Below are positions 1 to 6,104 of a stretch of 8,307 bases of DNA, in pieces. The notes beneath the pieces are model-generated. The model was given only the letters and a program-made list of their open reading frames with translations. It made no database searches and had not been told where the DNA came from. The DNA comes from Actinomycetota bacterium. GTDB taxonomy: Bacteria; Actinomycetota; Thermoleophilia; RBG-16-64-13. The stretch is from positions 8,783-17,089 of the forward strand of contig PMIZ01000475.1 of the NCBI GenBank assembly GCA_003157225.1, written 5' to 3'. The position numbers were made by a program, and so were the translations under genes. Position 1 is the first letter of the stretch. Each line of letters starts with the position of its first letter.

Positions 1-566
1 AGGTCGGTCTCGGTCTCTTCTTTGAAGGTGGTCTCAATCACGCCGGCCCGCAAGGCGCCGATCCCTTTGGCGTAGGCGAGGGCGCGATCCCTGGCTTTGC
101 CTGTGGCGTCTTGATAGACCGCCAAGAGCGCCGGCACTCCCCCGCCCTCGGTGTAGACCCGACGCACCAAGTGGCCCGGGCCTTTGGGAGCGATCATGGT
201 GACATCTACGCCGGCGGGCGGAATGATCTGGCTGAAGTGAATGTTGAACCCGTGGGCGAACATGAGCATGTCGCCGTCTTTGAGATTGTCGCGGATAGCC
301 GTCTCATAGACCACTTTCTGGGTCTGATCCGGCACGACCATCATGATCACATCGGCCACGGCAGCGGCTGCGTTGGCGGTCAGGATCTCGAATCCAGCGG
401 CGGCGGCGCGGTCCCACGCCGGAGTGCCCTGCGCCTCGGCCACCACCACTTTGACTCCGCTATCGCGGAGGTTCTGCGAATGGGCATGACCCTGACTTCC
501 GAAGCCTATGACAGCAACGGTCTTCCCCTGGAGAAGACCCAGATCGGCGTCTTTGTCGTACAGCAT
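1..566 (-). CDS. ilvC: Ketol-acid reductoisomerase, class I (N-terminal 188 residues; continues off the left edge)
   Basis: IlvC converts 2-acetolactate or 2-aceto-2-hydroxybutyrate to the 2,3-dihydroxy acid by Mg-dependent alkyl migration and NAD(P)H reduction, the second shared step of Val/Ile synthesis in the cytoplasm. The visible part is the Rossmann domain. It begins [10 protein letters not shown], carries the dinucleotide motif [13 protein letters not shown] at about residues 21-33, the AHGFNIHF segment with the active-site His at about 105, and [12 protein letters not shown] at 125-136. The last complete codon is Asp188 of the ETETD-L motif, expected to be the first Mg ligand of the knotted C-terminal domain, which lies outside the window. 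Class I enzymes are about 330-340 residues, so roughly 150 are missing. The ATG at 566 is supported by AGGAGGT at 578-584. The gene lies 30 bp after ilvN and is probably cotranscribed with ilvD-ilvB-ilvN. The loop after the second beta strand (EAQGTPAW, 44-51) lacks the usual Arg and Ser residues that hold the NADPH phosphate, so NADH use is possible. Confidence 0.97.
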   Translation of the reverse strand, partial: MLYDKDADLGLLQGKTVAVIGFGSQGHAHSQNLRDSGVKVVVAEAQGTPAWDRAAAAGFEILTANAAAAVADVIMMVVPDQTQKVVYETAIRDNLKDGDMLMFAHGFNIHFSQIIPPAGVDVTMIAPKGPGHLVRRVYTEGGGVPALLAVYQDATGKARDRALAYAKGIGALRAGVIETTFKEETETD

Positions 567-596
567 GTTAGTTAGGTACCTCCTGTCGTCCTTGGG

Positions 597-1082
597 TTAT
601 GTCGCTCGTTTGCCCCGGCTCATCGCTATGCGCCCGGTGCGCATCAGCTCGACCACTCCAAAAGGAGCCAGAAGCTCCATGAGCGCGCTCACCTTCTCCC
701 GCGTGCCGGTCATCTCGACTATCAGCACCTCCGGGGCCACATCCACGATCTTCGCCCGGAAGATCTCGACGATCTGCATGATGTCCGACCGCGTGGCGGC
801 ATCAGCCTTCACCTTGATCAGCAGCAACTCGCGCTCCACGCTGCCGGCGGGGTCGAGATCGGTGATCTTGAGCACGTTGATGAGCTTGTGAAGCTGCTTG
901 GTCACCTGCTCCACCGGGTTGTCCTGCTCGTTTACGGTGATGGTCATGCGCGAGACCCGCGGATTCTCGGTCTCGGCGACCACCAAGCTGTCGATGTTGA
1001 ATCCGCGTCGGGCGAACAGCCCCGAGACCCGGGTCAGGACCCCAGGCTTGTTCTCCACGAGCACTGAGAGCGCGTGTTTCAT
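597..1082 (-). CDS. ilvN: Acetolactate synthase small (regulatory) subunit
   Basis: This is the regulatory subunit of acetohydroxyacid synthase. It binds the catalytic subunit IlvB, stimulates it and makes it sensitive to feedback by branched-chain amino acids. The protein has 161 residues, the usual length of the short bacterial form. An ACT domain occupies about residues 2-75 (HALSVLVENKPGVLTRVSGL, then GFNIDSL), followed by a C-terminal domain at about 80-158 containing ERELLLIKV and MELLAPFGVVELMRTG. Asn11, Gly14 and Asn29 coincide with positions whose mutation makes E. coli IlvH valine-resistant, so valine inhibition is expected (an inference from conservation). The ATG overlaps the ilvB stop as ATGA at 1079-1082, with GGAG at 1091-1094 as ribosome-binding site inside ilvB, so translation is probably coupled and the subunits made in step. 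ilvC follows 30 bp downstream. The N versus H gene name is a matter of convention. Confidence 0.97.
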   Translation of the reverse strand: MKHALSVLVENKPGVLTRVSGLFARRGFNIDSLVVAETENPRVSRMTITVNEQDNPVEQVTKQLHKLINVLKITDLDPAGSVERELLLIKVKADAATRSDIMQIVEIFRAKIVDVAPEVLIVEMTGTREKVSALMELLAPFGVVELMRTGRIAMSRGKRAT

Positions 1083-2770
1083 GGTTCACGCTCCATCATG
1101 TCGTGCACCGATCCGCCGGCCGGGATCATGGGAAAAACGTTGGCCTCCCGCTTGACCCGGATGTCGATGATCGCCGGCCCCTCGCTGGCGAAGGCCAGAC
1201 GCAGGACCTCCTCCAGATCGTCCGGGCGAGCGACCCGGTGCCCCTCGGCGCCGTAGGCGTCGGCAAGCTTGACGAAGTCCGGCTGACACTCGATGCAGGT
1301 GTTGCTATAGCGCTTGTCCCAGAAGAGCTCCTGCCACTGTCTGACCATGCCCAAGTACTGGTTGTTGATGATGCACACTTTGACGGGAAGGTTGTACTGC
1401 ACGGCGGTGGCCAGCTCCTGCAACGTCATCTGGAAGGAGCCGTCGCCGGCGATATCGAGCACGAGCGATCCGGGGCATGCCACCTGCGCCCCTATGGCCG
1501 CCGGGAAGCCAAACCCCATGGTACCGAGGCCGCCGGACGTGATGAACCTGCGCGGGTACCGAGACAGATAGTGCTGGGCGGCCCACATTTGGTGCTGCCC
1601 CACCTCGGTGCACACCACGGCCTCGCCCCGGGTGACTTCCCAGATCTTCGCGATGGCCGCCTCCGGCATTATCTCGCCATCGTCAGAATCCCTCACCACG
1701 AGCGGGTGATCGCGCTTCCACGTCTCCACCTGTTCCATCCAGGCCACGTGCCGGTCCGGGGACAGATCGAGGTTCTTCACTTCCACGAGCAGAGCCGCGA
1801 GGACCTTCTTTGCGTCCCCCACGATGGGGACGTCGACGGCCACGTTCTTCGCGATCTCGGCCGGGTCCTGATCGACGTGGATGAAACGAGCCTCGGGCGC
1901 GAACGTCGCCAGGTTGCCGGTGACGCGATCGTCGAACCGCACGCCCACGGCGATGATGAGGTCGGCCTTGCTGATCGCGTAGTTGGCGTACTGCGTGCCG
2001 TGCATGCCGAGCATGCCCATGGAGAGCTCATGGTCCTCTGGGAACCCGCCCTTGCCCGTGAGCGTGGTCGTGACCGGGATGTGCCCGTAGATAGCCAGGT
2101 TCCGCAACTCCTCGGAGGCGCCGGCCGAGATGATCCCCCCGCCTGCGTAGATGACCGGGCGCTCTGCCCCGGCGATGAGGCGAGCTGCTTCTTTGGTCTG
2201 CTTGGGATGTCCTTTGAGGTTGGTCTTGTAGCCCGGAAGGTCCATTGCCGGGATGAAGGCCGGATCGAATTCCATGTCTTCTTTGGTCACGTCCACCGGG
2301 ACGTCGATGAGCACCGGTCCAGGCCTGCCGGTGGAGGCGATGTGGAACGCCTCCCTGATGATGCGGGGGAGGGTCTCGGCATCCTTGACCAGGTAGCTGT
2401 GCTTGACGATGGGCAGGGTTATCCCCGTGATGTCCGCCTCCTGGAAGGAGTCCAGGCCGAGGAGGTGACGGCTCACCTGGCCGGTGATGGCCACCATGGG
2501 GATGCTGTCCATGTAGGCGTTGGCAATCGCCGTGACCAGGTTGGTGGCGCCGGGACCCGAAGTGGCGAGACAGACGCCGACCTTGCCCGAAGCCCGGGCA
2601 TAGCCGTCGGCGGCGTGGCCCGCACCCTGTTCGTGACGGACCAAGATGTGCCGGATATCCGAGTCATAGAGGGCGTCGTACAGGGGAATGACCTGACCCC
2701 CGGGGAATCCGAATATGGTGTCGACCCCTTCGCGCTTCAGCGCTTCGAGGATCACTTTCGATGCTTTCAT
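1079..2770 (-). CDS. ilvB: Acetolactate synthase large (catalytic) subunit
   Basis: This ThDP-dependent acetohydroxyacid synthase catalytic subunit condenses pyruvate with a second pyruvate (Val/Leu branch) or with 2-oxobutyrate (Ile branch). The 563 residues match the family's usual length and show all three domains. The N-terminal Pyr domain has FGFPGGQVIPLYDAL and the catalytic Glu47 in RHEQGAGHAADGYAR. The central domain has VRFDDRVTG, typical of the FAD-binding anabolic enzymes. The C-terminal PP domain has the ThDP/Mg motif GDGS at 442-445 ending in NN at 469-470. Trp479 in MVRQWQ is the position that in plant and enterobacterial enzymes favours 2-oxobutyrate and contributes to the herbicide site. 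The start ATG at 2770 follows GGAG at 2777-2780 with a 6-nt spacer. The gene is second in the ilvD-ilvB-ilvN-ilvC cluster and overlaps ilvN by 4 bp. The presence of IlvN and of the RFDD motif argue against a catabolic, FAD-independent acetolactate synthase. Confidence 0.98.
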   Translation of the reverse strand: MKASKVILEALKREGVDTIFGFPGGQVIPLYDALYDSDIRHILVRHEQGAGHAADGYARASGKVGVCLATSGPGATNLVTAIANAYMDSIPMVAITGQVSRHLLGLDSFQEADITGITLPIVKHSYLVKDAETLPRIIREAFHIASTGRPGPVLIDVPVDVTKEDMEFDPAFIPAMDLPGYKTNLKGHPKQTKEAARLIAGAERPVIYAGGGIISAGASEELRNLAIYGHIPVTTTLTGKGGFPEDHELSMGMLGMHGTQYANYAISKADLIIAVGVRFDDRVTGNLATFAPEARFIHVDQDPAEIAKNVAVDVPIVGDAKKVLAALLVEVKNLDLSPDRHVAWMEQVETWKRDHPLVVRDSDDGEIMPEAAIAKIWEVTRGEAVVCTEVGQHQMWAAQHYLSRYPRRFITSGGLGTMGFGFPAAIGAQVACPGSLVLDIAGDGSFQMTLQELATAVQYNLPVKVCIINNQYLGMVRQWQELFWDKRYSNTCIECQPDFVKLADAYGAEGHRVARPDDLEEVLRLAFASEGPAIIDIRVKREANVFPMIPAGGSVHDMMEREP

Positions 2771-2796
2771 GGTGCGCTCCGCGTTCGCTTGCTCAT
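2767..2796 (-). other. Possible 9-codon upstream ORF overlapping the ilvB start
   Basis: An ATG at 2796 opens a short frame encoding MSKRTRSAP, whose TGA stop (2767-2769) overlaps the ilvB start codon as ATGA. This is the arrangement seen in translationally coupled genes. It has no run of Ile, Val or Leu codons, so it does not look like a classical branched-chain attenuator leader peptide, and no strong Shine-Dalgarno precedes it. It may be chance, given how short it is. Confidence 0.2.
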
Positions 2797-2920
2797 GCGC
2801 TCACTGCCGGACCAAGGACCCGTCTCGAGGTAAGATCCCGGTCTTGGGTCGGCCTCTGCCGACCGCTGGTCGCGGGCCGGCCCCGTCGCCGGGGATTCGC
2901 GAAGACCGATGTTGAGAATG
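2771..2920 (-). promoter_or_regulatory. ilvD-ilvB intergenic region with nested inverted repeats (possible structured leader)
   Basis: The 150 bp between the ilvD stop and the ilvB start is the largest gap inside the ilv cluster. Read on the minus strand it holds CCCCG-GCGA-CGGGG (2881-2894; a 5-bp stem with a GNRA tetraloop) and GGTCGGC-AGAG-GCCGACC (2847-2864; a perfect 7-bp stem). Both are enclosed by complementary arms CGGTCTT (2902-2908) and AAGACCG (2839-2845), so the RNA could form a three-way junction of about 70 nt. A GC palindrome at 2874-2883 could form a competing hairpin. No U-tract follows any stem, so a simple intrinsic terminator is not supported. No T-box signature or Ile/Val/Leu-rich leader peptide was seen. 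A secondary ilvB promoter in this gap is possible but no convincing -35/-10 pair stands out. Confidence 0.35.
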
Positions 2921-4600
2921 TCAGGAAGCGGGATTCCCGCCGCCCAGCACCGCCCCGGTCTCAGCCCCCGACACGAAGGCTACGTAGCGGCGCAGCACGC
3001 CCGAATACTCTCGAGCCGGGCGCTGCCACGCCGATCTCCTCCGTGTCATCTCTTCCTCGCTGACTTCCAGGGCCAAGGCCCGCTTGGGGATGTCGATGCT
3101 GATGATATCCCCATCTCGAACCAGCGCAATGGCGCCGCCATCATAGGCTTCGGGGGCCACGTGGCCGATGCTCGCTCCCCGGCTGGCCCCGCTGAAACGG
3201 CCGTCGGTGATAAGGGCGACGCTCTCTTCGAGACCGGCACCCGCGAGCGCCGACGTCGGACTGAGCATCTCAGGCATGCCCGGCCCGCCTTTGGGGCCCA
3301 CGTAGCGGATGACCACCACCGAGCCGGGCTTGATCCGGTCGGCCTCAATGGCCTGCATGAGCGAAGGCTCATCGTCGAAGACCTGGGCCGGTCCGCGGTG
3401 CACGAGCATCTCCGGCCGAACGGCCGATTCTTTGACCACGGCGCCCAGCGGGGCCAGGTTGCCGAACAGCATGGCGAGACCACCGGTGGTGCGATAGGGC
3501 CGGTCCAGCGGCCGGATGACCTCGTCGTCGCGCACTTCGGCAGCCTCGTATTGGGTCGCCATGTCCACGCCGCTGACGGTGGGGACGGAACCTTCCACCA
3601 AGCCTGCTTCGGCGAGCCTCTTCATGACGCCCATCACACCGCCGGCCCGGTGCAAATCCTCCATGTGATTGCTGCCGGACGGCGAAAGCTTCACCAGGTT
3701 GGGGGTGGCATCGGCCACCTCGTTGAAGGTCGCAACCTTGAGTTCAACTTGAGCCTCGTTGGCGATGGCCATGAGGTGGAGAACGGTGTTGGACGAGCAG
3801 CCGAGCGCGGCGTCGACCGCCAGGGCATTCCGAAGGCTCGCCTTGGTGATGAAGCGACGGACCGTATGGCCCTTGCGCGCGAGCTCCACCGCCGCAGCTC
3901 CCGTCTGGCGGGCCAGGATCAAGCGCGATGAATACGGAGCGGGAATGGTGGCGTCGCCTGGCAGAGCCAGGCCGAGCGCCTCGGTGACGCAACTCATCGA
4001 GTTGGCCGTGAACAGGCCGGCGCACGAGCCGCAGGTGGGGCAGACACTCTCTTCGAGTTCGCACAGGTCGTCAGCGGTGATGTCTCCCTTGAAATAGCGG
4101 CCTACGCCCTCGAATATCTGGGAGAGGCTGACCTTCTTGCCCTGATAGTCGCCGGCCAGCATCGGCCCGCCGGAGATGATGGCCGCCGGGATGTCGAGCC
4201 GCGCGGCCGCCATGACCATGCCCGGCACGATCTTGTCGCAGTTGGGAATGAGCACCAAGCCGTCAAGCCCGTGGGCCTTGGCCATGATCTCCACAGAGTC
4301 GGCAATGACTTCCCTCGACACGAGGGAGTAGTGCATGCCATCGTGGTTCATCGCGATGCCGTCGCAGACGCCGATGACGTCGAACTCGAGGGGGATGCCC
4401 CCCGCCTGGTACACCCCGTACTTCGCCTGCTGGGCCAAGGTGTTGAGGTGCATGTGACCGGGTATCAGTTCGTTGTAGGAGTTGGCGATGCCGATGAGCG
4501 GCTTGCCGACATCGTCCCGCCCCACTCCCAGTGCATGCATAAGCGAACGGTGAGGCGCCCGGGCTGGACCGGAAAAGACGCTCTGACTAGTGCTCTCCAC
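2921..4600 (-). CDS. ilvD: Dihydroxy-acid dehydratase, [4Fe-4S] type
   Basis: IlvD dehydrates 2,3-dihydroxyisovalerate and 2,3-dihydroxy-3-methylvalerate to the 2-oxo acids that are then transaminated to Val and Ile. The 559 residues are the usual length. Motifs in order are [10 protein letters not shown] (40-49), VCDGIAM with Mg ligand Asp80, NCDKIVPGM with cluster ligand Cys121 and the probable carbamylated Lys123, CPTCGSC (187-193) with ligand Cys193, and GRFSG (467-471) with the catalytic Ser470. The first segment reads PGH, as in E. coli IlvD, rather than PCN, where the [2Fe-2S] enzymes of plants and mycobacteria place an extra Cys ligand. This points to an oxygen-sensitive [4Fe-4S] enzyme. 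The start is a GTG at 4600 with AGGAG at 4607-4611 six bases upstream. It is the first gene of the minus-strand ilv cluster and is divergent from the aminotransferase. The Edd branch of the family is much less likely given the ilv context. Confidence 0.97.
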   Translation of the reverse strand: MESTSQSVFSGPARAPHRSLMHALGVGRDDVGKPLIGIANSYNELIPGHMHLNTLAQQAKYGVYQAGGIPLEFDVIGVCDGIAMNHDGMHYSLVSREVIADSVEIMAKAHGLDGLVLIPNCDKIVPGMVMAAARLDIPAAIISGGPMLAGDYQGKKVSLSQIFEGVGRYFKGDITADDLCELEESVCPTCGSCAGLFTANSMSCVTEALGLALPGDATIPAPYSSRLILARQTGAAAVELARKGHTVRRFITKASLRNALAVDAALGCSSNTVLHLMAIANEAQVELKVATFNEVADATPNLVKLSPSGSNHMEDLHRAGGVMGVMKRLAEAGLVEGSVPTVSGVDMATQYEAAEVRDDEVIRPLDRPYRTTGGLAMLFGNLAPLGAVVKESAVRPEMLVHRGPAQVFDDEPSLMQAIEADRIKPGSVVVIRYVGPKGGPGMPEMLSPTSALAGAGLEESVALITDGRFSGASRGASIGHVAPEAYDGGAIALVRDGDIISIDIPKRALALEVSEEEMTRRRSAWQRPAREYSGVLRRYVAFVSGAETGAVLGGGNPAS

Positions 4601-4627
4601 GATAGGCTCCTCTGATAGCGATGGGCA

Positions 4628-4641
4628 TCTAGTTTACTAGA
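4628..4641. promoter_or_regulatory. 14-bp palindrome TCTAGT-TT-ACTAGA overlapping the ilvD -10 box (candidate operator)
   Basis: This is a perfect inverted repeat with 6-bp arms and a 2-bp centre, in the shared 153-bp regulatory region between ilvD and the divergent aminotransferase. It overlaps the proposed ilvD -10 element, where a bound dimeric repressor would block initiation. No regulator gene is present in the window, so the cognate protein is unknown. Confidence 0.4.
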
Positions 4642-4658
4642 CATGGAGAGCGATGCAA
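4631..4658 (-). promoter_or_regulatory. Putative sigma70-type promoter for ilvD (ilv operon)
   Basis: On the minus strand TTGCAT (4653-4658) lies 16 bp upstream of TAAACT (4631-4636). These match the -35 and -10 consensus at 3/6 and 4/6 positions. The -10 sits about 30 bp upstream of the GTG start of ilvD, leaving a short leader with the AGGAG ribosome-binding site. The area is the only conspicuously AT-rich patch of the divergent region. Support is by consensus matching only. Confidence 0.4.
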
Positions 4659-4714
4659 GGCGCTCCGGGCGCGGCCGTGGTACCCTCCAGACAACAGCAT
4701 GGATCCCAGCCGCG

Positions 4715-4727
4715 GACGACGGTCGTC
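4715..4727. promoter_or_regulatory. 13-bp inverted repeat GACGAC-G-GTCGTC upstream of the aminotransferase gene
   Basis: Perfect 6-bp arms around a single base lie 26 bp upstream of the aminotransferase start. The 1-nt spacer is too short for an RNA hairpin loop, so a protein-binding site in DNA is the more natural reading. The base composition (GC-rich, CG-repetitive) makes chance occurrence quite possible. No convincing plus-strand promoter was identified in 4601-4753. Confidence 0.25.
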
Positions 4728-4753
4728 GCGGTGCGCACGAGAGTGGAGGAGTC

Positions 4754-6061
4754 ATGACTAACGCGGAACTCACGTCGCTCAGGTCAACCGCCGTCCCGCG
4801 CGGTGTGCCGGCTACGGCGCCGGTGTACATCGCGAAGGCCCGAAATGCGGTCGTCACCGACGTGGAAGGCCGCGAGTACATAGACTTCGCCGCCGGCATC
4901 GGCGTCATGAACGTAGGTCACTGCCACCCCAAGGTTGTGGCGGCGATCAAGGAGCAGGCCGAGCTCTATTCGCACACCTGCTTCGGCCTCATTGGCTACG
5001 AGTCATACATCAGGTTGGCCGACAAGCTGAATCACCTCGCCCCTGGTGATTTCGACAAGCGGACGTTCTTCGTCAACTCCGGCGCGGAGGCCGTTGAGAA
5101 CGCGGTGAAAGTGGCACGTTATGCCACGGGCCGCAAAGCGATCATCGCCTTTGAGGACGCGTTTCATGGCAGGACCTTCATGACACTCAGCCTTACCTCG
5201 CAGGTGAGCCCCTACAAGGTGGGCTTCGGGCCGTACGCGTCGGACGTGTATCGGGTCCCTTACGCGTACTGCTACCGCTGCCCTCTGGCGCTTACGCACC
5301 CGTCGTGCGGATGCGAGTGCGCGCAGCTTCTCGAGAACGCGTTCAACAGGCATGTGGACGCGTCTGACGTCGCCGCGGTCATTGCCGAGCCGGTGCAGGG
5401 AGAGGGTGGCTTCATCGTCCCGCCGCCCGAGTATATGGGCAAGATCAAGAAGATCTGCGAGGACCATGGGATCCTCCTCATCGCCGACGAGATCCAGACC
5501 GGCATCGCGAGAACAGGCAAGTGGTTCGCCATGGAACACTGGGGAGTGGCACCCGACATCATGGTGACCGCAAAGGCCCTGGGCGCGGGCTTCCCCATAG
5601 CGGGGGTGACCGGACGCCAGGAGGTCATGGACAGCGTTCACCCGAGCGGAGTGGGCACCACATACGGCGGCAATCCCACCGCGTGCCGCGCAGGACTGGC
5701 CGTTTTCGACATCATCGAGAGCGAAGGCCTACTGCAGCGGGCGACGGAGATAGGAGAGCTCATCCGGGCCCGCTTCAAGGCCCTTCAGCAACGCTTCCCA
5801 GTGATTGGTGACGTGCGCGGCATAGGTGGGATGGCGGCCATGGAACTGGTCGAGGATCCTAAGACCAAGAAGCCCGCGACCGACTTCGCCAAGGCCTTCC
5901 GCTCGAAACTGTACGAGAACGGAGTCGTGAACGTGGGCGCGGGCACCTTCCACAACGTCGTGCGCATACTTGTTCCGCTCACGATCGAAGACCCCATTCT
6001 TGCGCGGGGACTGGACATCATGGAGGAGACACTGGCCCAGGTGAGCGCTCCGGCCGCTTGA
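4754..6061 (+). CDS. Class III PLP-dependent aminotransferase, 4-aminobutyrate aminotransferase-like
   Basis: A fold-type I PLP transaminase of the GabT/ArgD/omega-amino acid group, which moves the amino group of an omega-amino acid (GABA, 5-aminovalerate or similar) to 2-oxoglutarate and yields a semialdehyde. The chosen ATG at 4754 follows GGAGG at 4745-4749 and gives 435 residues beginning MTNAEL...AVPRGVPA, as in actinobacterial GabT. The frame stays open upstream to 4643, but that extension is not family-like. SGAEAVENA (109-117) binds the cofactor phosphate, Glu212 is in EPVQGEGG, Asp245 in ADEIQTG faces the pyridine nitrogen, Lys274 in TAKALGAGFP is the Schiff-base lysine, and Arg404 in NVVRILVPL should hold the substrate carboxylate. 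An insertion at 173-189 carries five cysteines (C173, C176, C185, C187, C189), which is unusual for GabT. An aldehyde:ferredoxin oxidoreductase follows 43 bp downstream, consistent with handling of the semialdehyde product. Alternatives are acetylornithine aminotransferase or a broad-specificity amino acid racemase of the same fold. Confidence 0.9.
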   Translation: MTNAELTSLRSTAVPRGVPATAPVYIAKARNAVVTDVEGREYIDFAAGIGVMNVGHCHPKVVAAIKEQAELYSHTCFGLIGYESYIRLADKLNHLAPGDFDKRTFFVNSGAEAVENAVKVARYATGRKAIIAFEDAFHGRTFMTLSLTSQVSPYKVGFGPYASDVYRVPYAYCYRCPLALTHPSCGCECAQLLENAFNRHVDASDVAAVIAEPVQGEGGFIVPPPEYMGKIKKICEDHGILLIADEIQTGIARTGKWFAMEHWGVAPDIMVTAKALGAGFPIAGVTGRQEVMDSVHPSGVGTTYGGNPTACRAGLAVFDIIESEGLLQRATEIGELIRARFKALQQRFPVIGDVRGIGGMAAMELVEDPKTKKPATDFAKAFRSKLYENGVVNVGAGTFHNVVRILVPLTIEDPILARGLDIMEETLAQVSAPAA

Positions 6062-6104
6062 GTCGCCGAGACCGAGCGCGTGTAGATCGCTGGAGGCCGC
6101 GATA

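Noticed and set aside
1103..2833. Long open frame of 576 codons on the plus strand opposite ilvB
   Set aside because: Its sequence is rich in Arg, Gly, Asp and His with no recognisable domain, and it lies fully antisense to an unambiguous ilvB. Long antisense frames are expected in GC-rich genes with strong third-position bias.
2881..2894. Hairpin as an intrinsic terminator after ilvD
   Set aside because: The stem is GC-rich but no U-tract follows on the minus strand, and the downstream sequence is also GC-rich.
2909..3931. Open frame of 340 codons on the plus strand opposite ilvD
   Set aside because: Same composition-driven shadow pattern, with no ribosome-binding site, no family resemblance and full overlap with ilvD.
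4638..4643. TAGACA as a -35 box for the transaminase promoter
   Set aside because: It matches TTGACA at 5 of 6 positions, but no acceptable -10 lies 16-18 bp downstream. TACCCT at 4681-4686 is too far away to pair with it.
4643..4753. Possible 37-residue N-terminal extension of the aminotransferase from an ATG at 4643
   Set aside because: The extension is Arg/Gly-rich and unlike family N-termini, has no ribosome-binding site, and would begin at the ilvD promoter palindrome. The ATG at 4754 has a GGAGG and yields a family-typical N-terminus.
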